DNA from: Streptomyces roseolilacinus
Lineage (GTDB): Bacteria; Actinomycetota; Actinomycetes; Streptomycetales; Streptomycetaceae
Length of the DNA stretch: 64,000 nt
Direction of reading: 5' to 3'
NCBI RefSeq assembly: GCF_014649335.1
Contig: NZ_BMSV01000001.1
Location: 248,001 to 312,000, forward strand
Shown: positions 1 through 9,231 of the stretch, piece by piece
Numbering within the stretch: the stretch's first letter is position 1
How the letters are laid out: every line of letters starts with the position of its first letter
The notes under the pieces: generated by a model
What the model saw: the letters and a program-made list of their open reading frames with translations, nothing else
Databases searched by the model: none
Told to the model about the DNA's origin: nothing
Made by a program: the position numbers and the translations under genes

Positions 1-92
1 ACCGAGCGACTGGCTGGCAGGCTAACGAGCGGGTGCGCCGGGGGCGGCGGGACGGAACCGATTAGCACCTTCGGGTGAAGCACACGCGGAAC

Positions 93-128
93 GGGGCGCC
101 GCCGCGGTGTGTCCCGCGGCGGCGCCCC
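93..128 (-). terminator. Terminator downstream of sigR-rsrA
   Basis: A perfect 15-bp GC stem (93-107 with 114-128) and a 6-base loop lie 20 bases past the rsrA stop codon. There is no clear U-tract, which is common for Streptomyces terminators. The 92 bases before it show no gene. Confidence 0.7.
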
Positions 129-148
129 GTCCTTCGGATGCCGTGCCG

Positions 149-448
149 TTACTCCTGGGTGGCGGCGGAGACGTCCTGGTCGGGGACGGTGTCCCCGGAC
201 CGGATCATCTCGATCCGCCCCATGACCTTCGCGCGCAGGTCGCTCGGTACGTCGTCGTGCCCGCAGCACCGCTTGACGAGCTTCTTCACGGCCTGTTCGA
301 GCCCGTACTTCTCCAGGCACGGGGAGCACTCCTCGAAGTGCGTCTCGAACTTGGTGCAGTCACTGTCGGGCATCTCGCGGTCGAGGAACTCGTAGAGGTG
401 GTCCAGGACCTCCGAGCAGTCCGTCTCGTGCGGCTCTCCGCAGCTCAT
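149..448 (-). CDS. rsrA: Anti-sigma factor RsrA (zinc, redox-sensing, ZAS family)
   Basis: This 99-residue cytoplasmic protein binds and inactivates SigR. In S. coelicolor, disulfide stress oxidises RsrA, expels zinc and frees SigR. All expected ligands are visible: Cys11, His37, Cys41 and Cys44 (the H-x3-C-x2-C zinc motif), plus Cys3, Cys31 and a Cys61-Cys62 pair. Length and cysteine numbering match RsrA. The ATG start overlaps the sigR stop by four bases (ATGA), so translation is probably coupled and keeps the two proteins in ratio. The gene is co-transcribed with sigR and ends at the hairpin 93-128. Confidence 0.96.
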   Translation of the reverse strand: MSCGEPHETDCSEVLDHLYEFLDREMPDSDCTKFETHFEECSPCLEKYGLEQAVKKLVKRCCGHDDVPSDLRAKVMGRIEMIRSGDTVPDQDVSAATQE

Positions 449-1101
449 GAGCCCGAGCCTTTCCGGTCGTTCGTCGACTCCCCGGCGCCCGCGGGAACCA
501 GCCCGCGTTCGCGGGCGTAGTCCTCGAGCATGCCGCGCAGCTGGCGGCGCCCACGGTGGAGCCGGGACATCACCGTGCCGATGGGTGTACCCATGATGTC
601 CGCGATCTCCTTGTAGGCAAAGCCCTCGACATCGGCCAGGTACACGGCGATGCGGAACTCCTCCGGGATCGCCTGGAGGGCGGCCTTCACATCGGAGTCG
701 GGAAGGTGGTCCAGCGCCTGGGACTCGGCCGAGCGCAGACCGGTCGACATGTGCGACTCGGCGCGGGCGAGCTGCCAGTCCTCGATCTCCTCGGCCGCGC
801 TGCGCTGGGGCTCGCGCTGCTTCTTGCGGTACGAGTTGATGAAGGTGTTGGTGAGGATGCGGTACAGCCACGCCTTCAGGTTGGTGCCCTCGCGGAACTG
901 GTGGAACGAGCCGTACGCCTTGGCGAACGTCTCCTGCACCAGGTCCTCGGCGTCCGCCGGGTTCCGCGTCATCCGCAGGGCGGCCGAGTACATCTGGTCG
1001 AGGTAGCCGAGGGCGTCCCGCTCGAAGCGCGCGTTGCGCTCGCCGTCCGTCTCCTCGGGGCCTTCGACGGACCCCCTGTCGGTCCCAGTGACCGGACCCA
1101 C
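445..1101 (-). CDS. sigR: RNA polymerase ECF sigma factor SigR (thiol-oxidative stress)
   Basis: Group IV sigma factor directing transcription of thiol-homeostasis genes such as thioredoxin and mycothiol functions. Region 2 carries the AEDLVQETF and [17 protein letters not shown] blocks. Region 4 carries the helix-turn-helix around [21 protein letters not shown]. The start given is the GTG of the short, stable form (218 aa, beginning VGPVTG). The reading frame stays open upstream to an ATG at 1287 with a better ribosome-binding site, matching the longer unstable isoform known in S. coelicolor. It precedes rsrA with a 4-base overlap. A consensus SigR promoter lies at 1337-1362, so the gene very probably activates itself. 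Confidence 0.95.
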   Translation of the reverse strand: MGPVTGTDRGSVEGPEETDGERNARFERDALGYLDQMYSAALRMTRNPADAEDLVQETFAKAYGSFHQFREGTNLKAWLYRILTNTFINSYRKKQREPQRSAAEEIEDWQLARAESHMSTGLRSAESQALDHLPDSDVKAALQAIPEEFRIAVYLADVEGFAYKEIADIMGTPIGTVMSRLHRGRRQLRGMLEDYARERGLVPAGAGESTNDRKGSGS

Positions 1102-1287
1102 CTCCTCCAGCGCCGCGGCGAGACCGAGTGCGGACCCGCTCGAATCGGAGAATAGTCGACCACCCGCCGACCGTCCTTGTCGATTTCCCTCGCCCGTCAC
1201 CCGCACGGAGCCGGTCCTCGGCCCGGACAGCACCGTCCAGTCCAGCTCAGTGGCGCGCGACCGGTTCGGGCAGATGGTCGAACCCAT
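1102..1287 (-). other. In-frame N-terminal extension giving the long SigR isoform
   Basis: The ATG at 1287 follows a [13 protein letters not shown] ribosome-binding site and adds 62 residues to SigR. The extension has a single Cys and no recognisable domain. In S. coelicolor a comparable extension of about 55 residues marks the induced isoform for Clp-dependent turnover, giving negative feedback. The SigR promoter at 1337-1362 would place its start point about 43 bases before this ATG, so the autoregulated transcript would encode the long form. That the extension is a degradation tag here is inference from the family. Confidence 0.75.
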
Positions 1288-1336
1288 GCGACGGACTCCC
1301 TCTCCTGGCCTGATGTCGTTCACCGACGGTCAGGAC

Positions 1337-1362
1337 AACAGCGGGTCCCCATTCCTCATTCC
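1337..1362 (-). promoter_or_regulatory. SigR-dependent promoter of sigR-rsrA
   Basis: On the minus strand GGGAAT (ATTCC at 1358-1362 on the plus strand) is followed after exactly 18 bases by GTT (1339-1337). This is the SigR consensus GGAAT-N18/19-GTT. It sits in the last codons and the 3' flank of the upstream hydrolase gene. Confidence 0.88.
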
Positions 1363-2006
1363 CGGTCGGTCCGAAGGCCCCCGAGCCATGCCGCGACCCC
1401 GTCGGCGACCGTCCTGAGGGCGTCCTCCTGGGTGGTGGCGGCCCGCTTCGGTACGGCGAAGGAGTGGTCGGCCCACGGGACCTCCACGACCCGGTGGCCG
1501 CCGCGGGGGAACTCGGCGGGCTTCCCGAAGGAGTCGTTGCCGCCCTGGACGACGAGCGTGGGCAGGCCGCCGCCCGGCAGCTCGTCGGCGCGGGACTTCT
1601 CGGGCCGGCCCGGCGGGTGCAGCGGGAACGCCAGGGCGAGCACGGCGTGGGCGTCCAGGTCGCGGGCGGTGCGGCAGGCGACGCGGGCCCCGGCGCTGCG
1701 CCCTCCGGCGACGACGGGCAGGCCGGGCGCGCGCAGGGCGGGCCACAGGTCGCGCCAGGCGGCGTCCAGGGTCTTCGGGGCGGGCGCGAGCTTCCTGCCG
1801 GCGACGCGCCAGGGCTGCTCGACGAGGGCGACGGTGGCCGCGGCGGCGCGCGGCAGGTGCGCGGCGAGGGCCTGGAGGTCGCGGGCCTCGATCCCGCCCC
1901 CGGCCCCGTGGCCGAGGGCGACGACGAACCGGGCGCCGGGCCCGGCGGGGTACCAGGTGATCCGGGCGTCGCCGGCGCCCGTGGGGATGGTCTCGGTCTG
2001 TGTCAC
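1356..2006 (-). CDS. Alpha/beta hydrolase of the KANL3/Tex30 (dienelactone hydrolase-like) type
   Basis: Small 216-residue single-domain hydrolase, no signal peptide. The nucleophile elbow is GGRSAG (Ser about 104). A candidate acid lies in GGNDSF (about 158) and the catalytic His in ADHSF (about 181). An oxyanion-hole HGAGGG motif is near residue 33. The substrate is unknown. It lies upstream of sigR on the same strand, and the SigR promoter overlaps its 3' end, so read-through into sigR is possible. The ATG start gives the usual family length. Confidence 0.8.
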   Translation of the reverse strand: MTQTETIPTGAGDARITWYPAGPGARFVVALGHGAGGGIEARDLQALAAHLPRAAAATVALVEQPWRVAGRKLAPAPKTLDAAWRDLWPALRAPGLPVVAGGRSAGARVACRTARDLDAHAVLALAFPLHPPGRPEKSRADELPGGGLPTLVVQGGNDSFGKPAEFPRGGHRVVEVPWADHSFAVPKRAATTQEDALRTVADGVAAWLGGLRTDRE

Positions 2007-2040
2007 GGGGCCATCCTCGCGCGGCCGGGGCGGGCAGCGG

Positions 2041-2856
2041 TCAGAAGAGGGTGCTCTCCTCGGGCGCGTCGAGTTCCGTCACGAGCTCGGGCCCGTTGTT
2101 GCGGACGTTGCTGACGGCGGTGGCGACCGGGTACGCCCGCATCAGCCCGCCGGGCGGCGGGGCGAGGAGGGCGCGCAGGTCGTCGGTGTCGGTGCGGGCC
2201 GGGTCCAGCCAGGCGTCCCAGCGGTCCTCGGTGAGCGCGAGCGGCATCCGCGGGTGGATGTCGGCGAGGCTGCGAGGGCCCTCGGCGGGGGCGACGCCGA
2301 GGGGGTCCTTCTCGGCCTCGGTGGTGATCACCGAGCAGGTCGCCCACCAGGCGCCCGGGTGGTCGGGGGGCAGCGTCGGGTCGCGCCAGAACTCGTACAG
2401 GCCGGCCATCGCGAGGACGGAGCCGTCGGCGGGCGTGACGAAGTAGGGCTGCTTGCGGGGCCGCTTCTTCCCGCCCTCGACCTCCAGCCGCCGCTCGTCA
2501 CCGCCGGTGACCCACTCGTAGTAGCCGTCGGCGGGGATGATGCAGCGGCGCGAGGCGAAGGCGCGGCGGTAGGAGGGCTTCTCGTGGACGGTCTCGGCCC
2601 GGGCGTTGATCATCCGGGCCGCGCCCTCGGGGGTCTTCGCCCAGGAGGGCACGAGTCCCCACTTCAGGGTGCGCAGCTGGCGAACCGGACGGGGCGTGGC
2701 GGCGTCCTTCAGGGGGCGGTCGAGTACCGCGTACACCTCTTTGGTCGGGGCGACGTTCCAGTCGGGCTCCAGGGCCTCCTCGGGCTCCCACTTCTCCACT
2801 CCGAAGATCCCGGCGAGGTCCTCGGGCTTCCGGCTGGCCGCGTAACGTCCGCACAT
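2041..2856 (-). CDS. SOS response-associated peptidase (SRAP/YedK/HMCES family)
   Basis: The 271-residue protein begins MCGRYA. After Met removal the N-terminal Cys of this family forms a thiazolidine crosslink with abasic sites in single-stranded DNA, shielding them from error-prone processing. Conserved elements visible are WNVAPT, the WGLVPSW block, INARAET, the GYYEW glutamate and the IHPRMP histidine. The ATG is fixed because Cys must be residue 2. It is divergent from the M50-like gene with a 49-base gap. No SOS box was recognised. Confidence 0.92.
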   Translation of the reverse strand: MCGRYAASRKPEDLAGIFGVEKWEPEEALEPDWNVAPTKEVYAVLDRPLKDAATPRPVRQLRTLKWGLVPSWAKTPEGAARMINARAETVHEKPSYRRAFASRRCIIPADGYYEWVTGGDERRLEVEGGKKRPRKQPYFVTPADGSVLAMAGLYEFWRDPTLPPDHPGAWWATCSVITTEAEKDPLGVAPAEGPRSLADIHPRMPLALTEDRWDAWLDPARTDTDDLRALLAPPPGGLMRAYPVATAVSNVRNNGPELVTELDAPEESTLF

Positions 2857-2905
2857 ACCGTCAAGCCTGCCACGTCCCCGTGTCCCCCGAGGAGCCGTTC
2901 GCCCC

Positions 2906-3610
2906 ATGGCCACCACGAAGATCCTTGACGACGTCCTGGGCACCCAGCCCGCGCCCGCTCTGTGGCTGGTCCTCGTGACCGCCGCGGCCGCGCTGCTGGT
3001 GACCGCGGTGGGGGTGCTGTGGCGGACGGCGCGGGGCGCGGTGACGATCGCCCACGAGGGCGGCCACGGCCTGGTGGCGCTGGTCACCGGGCGGCGGCTG
3101 GAGGCGATCCGGCTGCACTCGGACACCAGCGGGCTGACCGTGAGCCGGGGCAGGCCGACCGGCCTCGGGATGATCCTCACGGCGGCCGCCGGGTACACGG
3201 CGCCGTCGCTGCTGGGGCTGGGCGGGGCGTGGCTGCTGGCGGACCACCGGATCACGTTGCTGCTGTGGGGGGCGACGGCGCTGCTGATCGCGATGCTGGT
3301 GATGGTCCGCAACGCCTACGGGGTGCTGAGCGTCGTGGTGGCGGGCGGGGCGTTCCTGCTGGTGTCGTGGCTGACGGAGCCGCAGGTGCAGGCGGCGTTC
3401 GCGTACGGCGCGGTGTGGTTCCTGCTGCTGGGCGGGGTGCGGCCGGTGTTCGAGCTGGGGGCGAAGCGGCGGCGGGGGGAGGCGCGGGACTCCGACGCCG
3501 ACCAGCTCGCCCGGCTCACGCACGCTCCGGCGGCGGTGTGGATGTTCTTCTTCCACACCGTCTCGCTGTCCTCGCTGATCGGCGGAGGCCGCTGGCTGCT
3601 CGGTCTGTGA
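2906..3610 (+). CDS. M50-family (M50B-like) integral membrane metalloprotease
   Basis: 234 residues with about five hydrophobic spans. The zinc motif HEGGH is at residues 50-54, at the end of the first membrane segment, as in site-2 proteases. A possible third ligand region is in the RNAYGVLS segment near residue 135. The family is widespread in actinobacteria, the substrate is unknown, and it acts in the plasma membrane. The ATG has a GAGGAG motif rather far upstream (about 13 bases), so start usage is only fairly sure. Confidence 0.82.
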   Translation: MATTKILDDVLGTQPAPALWLVLVTAAAALLVTAVGVLWRTARGAVTIAHEGGHGLVALVTGRRLEAIRLHSDTSGLTVSRGRPTGLGMILTAAAGYTAPSLLGLGGAWLLADHRITLLLWGATALLIAMLVMVRNAYGVLSVVVAGGAFLLVSWLTEPQVQAAFAYGAVWFLLLGGVRPVFELGAKRRRGEARDSDADQLARLTHAPAAVWMFFFHTVSLSSLIGGGRWLLGL

Positions 3611-3624
3611 CCTGCCCGGCCCAC

Positions 3625-3630
3625 TAAAGT
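3625..3630 (+). promoter_or_regulatory. Candidate -10 box of aroA (leaderless)
   Basis: TAAAGT ends 7 bases before the aroA ATG, which would place transcription start on or beside the start codon. No convincing -35 element was seen. Confidence 0.45.
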
Positions 3631-3637
3631 GAGGGGC

Positions 3638-4984
3638 ATGACCGATACCCCCGCGCACCTCGACCTCTGGCCCGCCCCGCACGCGAGCGGCGCGGTCGAC
3701 GCGACCGTTTCCGTGCCCGGCTCCAAGTCGGTCACGAACCGCGCCCTGGTACTGGCCGCCCTCGCCTCCGAGCCGGGCTGGCTGCGCCGCCCGCTGCGGT
3801 CGCGGGACACGCTGCTGATGGCGGAGGCGCTGCGCGCGCTGGGCGTCGGCATCGAGGAGACGGTGTCGTCCAGCTCGACCGCCCCGGGCACCCCGGACGG
3901 GCGCGGTGAGGCCTGGCGCGTGATCCCGGCGGGGCTGCACGGCCCGGCCTCCGTCGACGTGGGCAACGCGGGCACGGTCATGCGGTTCCTGCCGCCGGTG
4001 GCGGCGCTGGCGGACGGCCCGGTCCACTTCGACGGCGACGCCCGCTCCCACGAGCGGCCGCTGCACGGCGTGATCGACGCCCTGCGCCTGCTGGGCGCCC
4101 GGATCGACGACGGCGGGCGGGGCGCGCTGCCGATGACGGTGCACGGCGGGGGCGCCCTGGACGGCGGGAAGGTCGACATCGACGCCTCGTCGTCGTCGCA
4201 GTTCGTCAGCGCGCTGCTGCTGTCGGCGCCCCGCTTCAACCAGGGCGTGGAGGTGCGGCACACGGGGCCGCGGCTGCCGTCGATGCCGCACATCCGGATG
4301 ACCGTCGACATGCTGCGCGCGGTGGGCGCGCAGGTCGACGAGCCGGAGACGGGCGGCGAGCCGAACGTGTGGCGGGTCTCCCCGTCGGCGCTGCTCGGCC
4401 GCGACCTGGTGATCGAGCCCGACCTGTCGAACGCGCAGCCGTTCCTGGCGGCCGCGCTGGTGACGGGCGGCCGGGTCACGATCCCCGACTGGCCCGCGCG
4501 GACGACGCAGCCCGGCGACGCGCTGCGGGAGATCTTCACCGAGATGGGTGGTTCCTGCGAGCTGACGGACGCCGGTCTCACCTTCACCGGTTCGGGTCGG
4601 ATCCACGGCATCGACGTGGACCTCGGCGAGGTCGGCGAGCTGACCCCGGGCATCGCGGCCGTCGCGGCGCTGGCGGACTCCCCCTCGACGCTGCGCGGCG
4701 TGGCGCACCTGCGGCTCCACGAGACGGACCGGCTGGCGGCGCTCACCCGGGAGATCAACGCGCTGGGCGGCGACGTCACGGAGACCGAGGACGGTCTGCG
4801 CATCCGGCCCCGCCCGCTGCGCGGCGGCGTGTTCCACACGTACCACGACCACCGGATGGCGACGGCCGGCGCCCTGATCGGCCTCGCGGTCGAGGGGGTA
4901 CGCGTGGAGAACGTGGCGACGACCGCCAAGACCCTGCCCGACTTCCCCCAGATGTGGACCGAGATGCTCGCGATCGAGGCCTGA
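3638..4984 (+). CDS. aroA: 3-phosphoshikimate 1-carboxyvinyltransferase (EPSP synthase)
   Basis: Transfers the enolpyruvyl group of PEP to shikimate-3-phosphate, the sixth step of the shikimate pathway (cytosol). Signature elements are [11 protein letters not shown] (Lys about 30, Ser 31, Arg 35), the [10 protein letters not shown] loop near residue 106, the [11 protein letters not shown] segment and the HETDR and DHRMA motifs. About 448 residues, a normal length. A GTG three codons earlier is possible, but a TAAAGT box lies exactly 7 bases before ATG 3638, which suggests leaderless transcription from that ATG. rsgA follows after 5 bases, so the two are probably one operon. Confidence 0.95.
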   Translation: MTDTPAHLDLWPAPHASGAVDATVSVPGSKSVTNRALVLAALASEPGWLRRPLRSRDTLLMAEALRALGVGIEETVSSSSTAPGTPDGRGEAWRVIPAGLHGPASVDVGNAGTVMRFLPPVAALADGPVHFDGDARSHERPLHGVIDALRLLGARIDDGGRGALPMTVHGGGALDGGKVDIDASSSSQFVSALLLSAPRFNQGVEVRHTGPRLPSMPHIRMTVDMLRAVGAQVDEPETGGEPNVWRVSPSALLGRDLVIEPDLSNAQPFLAAALVTGGRVTIPDWPARTTQPGDALREIFTEMGGSCELTDAGLTFTGSGRIHGIDVDLGEVGELTPGIAAVAALADSPSTLRGVAHLRLHETDRLAALTREINALGGDVTETEDGLRIRPRPLRGGVFHTYHDHRMATAGALIGLAVEGVRVENVATTAKTLPDFPQMWTEMLAIEA

Positions 4985-4989
4985 ACGAC

Positions 4990-6000
4990 ATGCGCCGCTA
5001 CGGCAGGAACGCCGACGAGGACGACATCCGCGTCCGCCCCAACCGCAAGGGGAACCGCCCCCGCACCAGCATCCGCCCCAAGCACGAGGACGCCGCGGAG
5101 GGCATGGTCCTCACCGTGGACCGCGGCCGGATCACCTGCCTCGTGGGGGACCGCACGATCACGGCCATGAAGGCGCGGGAGCTGGGCCGCAAGGCGGCGG
5201 TGGTCGGTGACCGGGTCTCGCTCGTCGGCGACCTGTCGGGGAACAAGGACACGCTGGCCCGGATCGTGCGGATCGGGGAGCGCTCGTCGGTGCTGCGCCG
5301 CACGGCGGACGACGACGACCCGTACGAGCGGGTGGTGGTGGCCAACGCCGACCAGCTGGCCATCGTGACGGCCCTCGCGGACCCGGAGCCCCGGCCGCGG
5401 CTGGTCGACCGGTGCCTGGTCGCGGCGTTCGACGGCGGCCTGGAGCCGCTGCTGGTGATGACCAAGTCGGACCTGGCCCCGCCCGAGAAGCTGCTGGAGC
5501 TGTACGGCGCGCTGGACATCCCGTACGTCGTGACGAACCGCGAGGAGCTGTACGACGGGGGCGCGGCCGACCGGGTGCGGGAGCACCTGACGGGCCGCAC
5601 CACGGCGTTCGTGGGGCATTCGGGCGTGGGCAAGACGACGCTGGTGAACGCGCTGGTGCCGGAGGAGCGGCGCCGGTCGACGGGCCACGTCAACGCGGTG
5701 ACGGGCCGCGGCCGGCACACCACGACGTCGGCGCTGGCGCTGCCGCTGGCGGGCGCCGGGGGCTGGGTGATCGACACGCCCGGCGTGCGGTCGTTCGGGC
5801 TGAACCACGTCGACCCGTCGCGCGTGATCCACGCGTTCCCGGACCTGGAGCCGGGCACGGAGGGCTGTCCGCGCGCGTGCAGCCACGACGAGCCGGACTG
5901 CGCGCTGGACGCGTGGGTCGAGGAGGGGCGCGCGGACACGGCGCGGCTCTACTCGCTGCGGCGCCTGCTGGCGACGCGGGAGCGGCACGAGGGCGACTGA
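4990..6000 (+). CDS. rsgA: Ribosome small-subunit-dependent GTPase RsgA
   Basis: Circularly permuted GTPase that acts in late 30S subunit maturation. Order seen: a basic N-terminus and OB-fold (to about residue 110), then G4 (TKSD, about 158), G1/P-loop (GHSGVGKTTL, about 205), G3 (DTPG, about 260), and a C-terminal zinc finger with Cys-Cys-His-Cys in GCPRACSHDEPDC. At 336 residues it is typical. The ATG lies 5 bases after the aroA stop, implying co-transcription. The N-terminus (RRYGRNADEDDIRVRPNRKG) is the variant common in actinobacteria. Confidence 0.94.
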   Translation: MRRYGRNADEDDIRVRPNRKGNRPRTSIRPKHEDAAEGMVLTVDRGRITCLVGDRTITAMKARELGRKAAVVGDRVSLVGDLSGNKDTLARIVRIGERSSVLRRTADDDDPYERVVVANADQLAIVTALADPEPRPRLVDRCLVAAFDGGLEPLLVMTKSDLAPPEKLLELYGALDIPYVVTNREELYDGGAADRVREHLTGRTTAFVGHSGVGKTTLVNALVPEERRRSTGHVNAVTGRGRHTTTSALALPLAGAGGWVIDTPGVRSFGLNHVDPSRVIHAFPDLEPGTEGCPRACSHDEPDCALDAWVEEGRADTARLYSLRRLLATRERHEGD

Positions 6001-6155
6001 TCCGCCCGTCCCGGGCCGGTCCGAGGCCGCCGCACGGCTCCACGCGGCCGACGCCCGCGGTGTTCGCGGTGTCCGCGCCGGGCGGCTTCGGGTCGGGCCG
6101 CCGGGGCGGCCGCACGGGGCCCGGTGCGGTCAAGTGCCGCCGCGGGGGCTCGGGA

Positions 6156-6161
6156 TAGAGT
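6156..6161 (+). promoter_or_regulatory. Candidate -10 box of hisN (leaderless)
   Basis: TAGAGT with exactly 7 bases to the hisN ATG and no purine-rich ribosome-binding site between. The rest of 6001-6155 is GC-rich and shows no gene. Confidence 0.45.
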
Positions 6162-6168
6162 CGGGCGC

Positions 6169-6972
6169 ATGGCCGACTACCACGATGACCTGCGCCTCGC
6201 CCACGCGCTGGCGGACGCCGCGGACACCGCCACGATGGGCCGGTTCCAGGCCCTGGACCTCAAGGTGGAGACGAAGCCGGACATGACTCCGGTCAGCGAG
6301 GCGGACCGGGCCGCCGAGGAGCTGATCCGCGGCCACCTCCGGCGGGCGCGGCCGGATGACGCGGTCCTGGGCGAGGAGTACGGCGTGGAGGGCACCGGTC
6401 CGCGCCGCTGGGTGATCGACCCGATCGACGGCACCAAGAACTACGTGCGCGGCGTACCGGTCTGGGCGACGCTGATCGCGCTGATGGAGGCCGACGACGA
6501 GGGGGGCTACCAGCCGGTGGTCGGGGTCGTGTCGGCCCCGGCGCTGGGGCGCCGCTGGTGGGCGGCGAAGGGCCTGGGCGCGTACACGGGCCGCGACCTC
6601 GCGTCGGCGACGCGCATCCGGGTGTCGAAGGTGGCGCGGATGGCGGACGCCTCGTTCGCGTACTCGTCGCTGACCGGCTGGGAGGAGCGGGGCCGCCTGG
6701 ACGGTTTCCTGGACCTGTCCCGGGCGTGCTGGCGCACCCGCGCGTACGGTGACTTCTGGCCGTACATGCTGGTCGCGGAGGGCGCGGTGGACGTCTGCGC
6801 CGAGCCGGAGCTGTCGCTGTGGGACATGGCGGCGAACGCGATCGTGGTCCAGGAGGCCGGCGGGACGTTCACCGGGCTGGACGGCCGGGAGGGCCCGCAC
6901 GGCGGCGACGCGGCGGCGTCGAACGGCCTGCTGCACGACGAGCTGCTGGCGTACCTGGGCACGCGGGACTGA
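6169..6972 (+). CDS. hisN: Histidinol-phosphatase (inositol monophosphatase family)
   Basis: Dephosphorylates L-histidinol phosphate in histidine synthesis in actinobacteria. IMPase-fold metal-binding motifs are present: GEEYG (about 66), [12 protein letters not shown] (about 84-95) and [15 protein letters not shown] (about 220). 267 residues. The long [14 protein letters not shown] start is characteristic of HisN rather than SuhB. The ATG is preceded by TAGAGT with a 7-base gap and no ribosome-binding site, so a leaderless mRNA is likely. A broader phosphatase activity cannot be excluded. Confidence 0.88.
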   Translation: MADYHDDLRLAHALADAADTATMGRFQALDLKVETKPDMTPVSEADRAAEELIRGHLRRARPDDAVLGEEYGVEGTGPRRWVIDPIDGTKNYVRGVPVWATLIALMEADDEGGYQPVVGVVSAPALGRRWWAAKGLGAYTGRDLASATRIRVSKVARMADASFAYSSLTGWEERGRLDGFLDLSRACWRTRAYGDFWPYMLVAEGAVDVCAEPELSLWDMAANAIVVQEAGGTFTGLDGREGPHGGDAAASNGLLHDELLAYLGTRD

Positions 6973-7142
6973 GGGCCCTTCGCCCCGGATCGGCGGGGCC
7001 CTGCCGCGTGCCCGGCGGGCCCCTTGTCGTGTGCTCGCCGGGCCCCTTGTCGGGACCTCCTCGCGCTGCCACTCTGGAGCCCCCGCTTGTGCACTTGTGA
7101 ATCCTTTCTCGCGGAAGGGTTCCCCAAGGAGGTGGCTCCCCC

Positions 7143-7547
7143 ATGCTCGTCCGTGACGCCATGAGCTCCCTGGTCCTCACCATCGGCCCCGCCCACACGC
7201 TGCGCCAGGCGGCGACGCTGATGTCGGCGCGCCGCGTCGGCTCGGCCGTCGTCCTCGACCACGACACCCACCACCTCGGCATCCTCACCGAGCGCGACGT
7301 CCTCAACTCCCTGGGCGCCGGGCAGGACCCCGACCGGGAGACCGCCGGGGCGCACACGACCACCGACGTGGTGTTCGCGGCCCCGGGCTGGACGCTGGAG
7401 GAGGCGGCCGAGGCCATGGCCCACGGCGGCTTCCGGCACCTGGTCGTCCTCGACGGGCGGGGGCCGGTCGGGGTCGTCTCCGTCCGCGACATCCTCCGCT
7501 GCTGGGCCCCGGCGCGCCGGGCCGCGGTGGCGCTGGCCGCGGGCTGA
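7143..7547 (+). CDS. Tandem CBS-domain protein
   Basis: 134 residues made almost entirely of two CBS motifs (about 8-60 and 73-125), a pair that normally binds adenosine nucleotides. No catalytic domain is attached. Small stand-alone CBS pairs are common in Streptomyces and their targets are mostly unknown. The start is secured by an AAGGAGGT ribosome-binding site. It ends at the bidirectional hairpin 7577-7611, convergent with catalase. The upstream gap 6973-7142 holds short repeats of GGGCCCCTTGTCG. Confidence 0.85.
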   Translation: MLVRDAMSSLVLTIGPAHTLRQAATLMSARRVGSAVVLDHDTHHLGILTERDVLNSLGAGQDPDRETAGAHTTTDVVFAAPGWTLEEAAEAMAHGGFRHLVVLDGRGPVGVVSVRDILRCWAPARRAAVALAAG

Positions 7548-7576
7548 CGGGGGGCCCGCACGCGGCCGGACGCGCC

Positions 7577-7611
7577 GGAGGGCCGGCTCCCCCACGGGAA
7601 GCCGGCCCTCC
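7577..7611. terminator. Bidirectional terminator between CBS gene and catalase
   Basis: A perfect 12-bp stem (7577-7588 with 7600-7611), 11-base loop, lies in the 89-base gap between convergent genes. Confidence 0.75.
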
Positions 7612-7636
7612 GCCTACGACAAGCGGTCCAGTGCTG

Positions 7637-9088
7637 TCAGCCGCGCAGGGCCTGGACCGCGGCCTCCAGCCGCTTGCCGAAGTCTCCGTCGGCCTGACGG
7701 AAGTTGTTGATCGCGCGCTCGGCGATGTCCTCGCGCGACACCTGGGATATCGAGCCGGCCAGGTTCTCGATCAGGCGGTTCTTCTCCTCCTCCGTCATCA
7801 GCCGGTAGAGGTTGCCCGCCTGGACGAAGTCGTTGTCCTCGGCGTGGAGGGGCGCCGGGTGGTCGCCGGTCGCGCCGGTCACCGGGAGCGGCTGCCACAG
7901 CGGACGGCCGGTCTGCTGCGGGCCGCCGAAGCTGTTCGGCTCGTAGTTCTTGGCGCCCTTGTGGCGGCCGTCGTACAGGTAGCCGTCACGGCTGTTGGTG
8001 CGCGCCTCGGTGGCGTGCGGGCGGTTCACCGGCAGGTGGTCGGCGTTGATGCCGACGCGGTAGCGGTGGGCGTCGCCGTACCCGAAGAGGCGGCCCTGGA
8101 GCATCTTGTCGGGGGACGGGCCGATGCCGGGCACGAAGTGCGCCGGGGAGAAGATCGACTGCTCGACCTCGGCGAAGATGTTCTCCGGGTTGCGGTTCAG
8201 CTCCAGCTTGCCGAACTCGATGACCGGGTAGTCGGCGTGCGGCCACACCTTGGTCAGGTCGAACGGGTTGAAGCGGTACGTCGCGGCGTCGGCGGCCGGC
8301 ATGATCTGCACGCCCACCGTCCACGTCGGGTACTCGCCGCGCTCGATCGACTGGCGCAGGTCGCGCTGGTGGGAGTCGGGGTCCTCACCGGCGAGCTTGT
8401 TGGCCTCGGCCTGGGTGAGGTTCTTGATGCCCTGGTCGGTCTTGAAGTGGTACTTGACCCAGAAGACCTCGCCGGCCTCGTTGTTCCACTGGAACGTGTG
8501 CGAGCCGAAGCCGTCCATGTGGCGGTAGCTGGCCGGGATGCCGCGGTCGCCGAACAGCCACGTCACCTGGTGCGTGGACTCCGGGGACAGGCTCCAGAAG
8601 TCCCAGACGTTGTCCGCCTCCTGCGAGCCCGTGTACGGGTCGCGCTTCTGGGTGTGGATGAAGTCGGGGAACTTGATGGCGTCCCTGATGAAGAACACCG
8701 GGGTGTTGTTGCCGACGAGGTCGTAGTTGCCCTCCTCGGTGTAGAACTTCAGCGCGAAGCCGCGCGGGTCGCGCACCGCGTCCGCCGCGCCGAGGTTGCC
8801 CGCGACGGTCGAGAAGCGCAGGAAGACCTCGGTCTCCTTGCCGATCTCGGAGAGGAAGTGCGCCCGCGTGTACGGCGTCACGTCGGCGGTCACGGTGAAC
8901 GTGCCGTAGGCGCCCGCACCGCGCGCGTGGACCACGCGCTCCGGGATGCGCTCCCGGTTGAAGTGCGCGAGCTTCTCCAGCAGGAGCTGGTCCTGGACCA
9001 GAACCGGGCCGCCGATGCCCGCAGTCTCGCTGTTCTGGTTGTCGGCGACCGGCGCGCCGGCCTCCGTGGTGAGCGGTCCCTGCGTCAC
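7637..9088 (-). CDS. katA: Monofunctional haem catalase
   Basis: Converts hydrogen peroxide to water and oxygen in the cytoplasm. 483 residues, a small-subunit catalase. Distal-pocket His lies in [13 protein letters not shown], Asn in [12 protein letters not shown], and the proximal haem Tyr in [14 protein letters not shown]. The GTG start has an AGGAGG ribosome-binding site 6 bases upstream. It is divergent from the Fur-type regulator, and its promoter spacer contains the palindromic operator (9144-9171). The S. coelicolor equivalent, catA, is induced by peroxide through CatR. Confidence 0.95.
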   Translation of the reverse strand: MTQGPLTTEAGAPVADNQNSETAGIGGPVLVQDQLLLEKLAHFNRERIPERVVHARGAGAYGTFTVTADVTPYTRAHFLSEIGKETEVFLRFSTVAGNLGAADAVRDPRGFALKFYTEEGNYDLVGNNTPVFFIRDAIKFPDFIHTQKRDPYTGSQEADNVWDFWSLSPESTHQVTWLFGDRGIPASYRHMDGFGSHTFQWNNEAGEVFWVKYHFKTDQGIKNLTQAEANKLAGEDPDSHQRDLRQSIERGEYPTWTVGVQIMPAADAATYRFNPFDLTKVWPHADYPVIEFGKLELNRNPENIFAEVEQSIFSPAHFVPGIGPSPDKMLQGRLFGYGDAHRYRVGINADHLPVNRPHATEARTNSRDGYLYDGRHKGAKNYEPNSFGGPQQTGRPLWQPLPVTGATGDHPAPLHAEDNDFVQAGNLYRLMTEEEKNRLIENLAGSISQVSREDIAERAINNFRQADGDFGKRLEAAVQALRG

Positions 9089-9143
9089 GTGCGCCTCCTG
9101 CGTGTCAGCAACAAGTCCTGTCCCTTGGCCAAAGCCGTTCCCG

Positions 9144-9171
9144 ATCTTACAATGGACATTGTCTAAGTCAA
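9144..9171 (-). promoter_or_regulatory. Catalase promoter with embedded CatR operator
   Basis: On the minus strand TTGACT (9171-9166), a 16-base spacer, then TAAGAT (9149-9144). A perfect inverted repeat ACAATG-GA-CATTGT (9149-9162) fills the spacer, so a bound repressor would block RNA polymerase directly. The site matches the CatR/Fur-type operators known for S. coelicolor. Confidence 0.85.
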
Positions 9172-9218
9172 GCCCGCATCCAAAGCCACACCCGTTCGGG
9201 ACTGAGTCCCCCGCCTGT

Positions 9219-9224
9219 TAGGCT
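9219..9224 (+). promoter_or_regulatory. Candidate -10 box of the Fur-family repressor gene
   Basis: TAGGCT lies 7 bases before the ATG at 9232 and no ribosome-binding site is present, which suggests a leaderless transcript. The operator at 9149-9162 is about 60 bases upstream, so the same repressor could control both genes. Confidence 0.5.
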
Positions 9225-9231
9225 GAACTGC

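Noticed and set aside
1177..2928. Plus-strand open frame across sigR, hydrolase and SRAP genes
   Set aside because: Antisense to three genes with catalytic motifs, with no coding features of its own.
7631..9166. Plus-strand open frame opposite catalase
   Set aside because: Catalase on the minus strand is unambiguous; the opposite frame is a codon-bias artefact.
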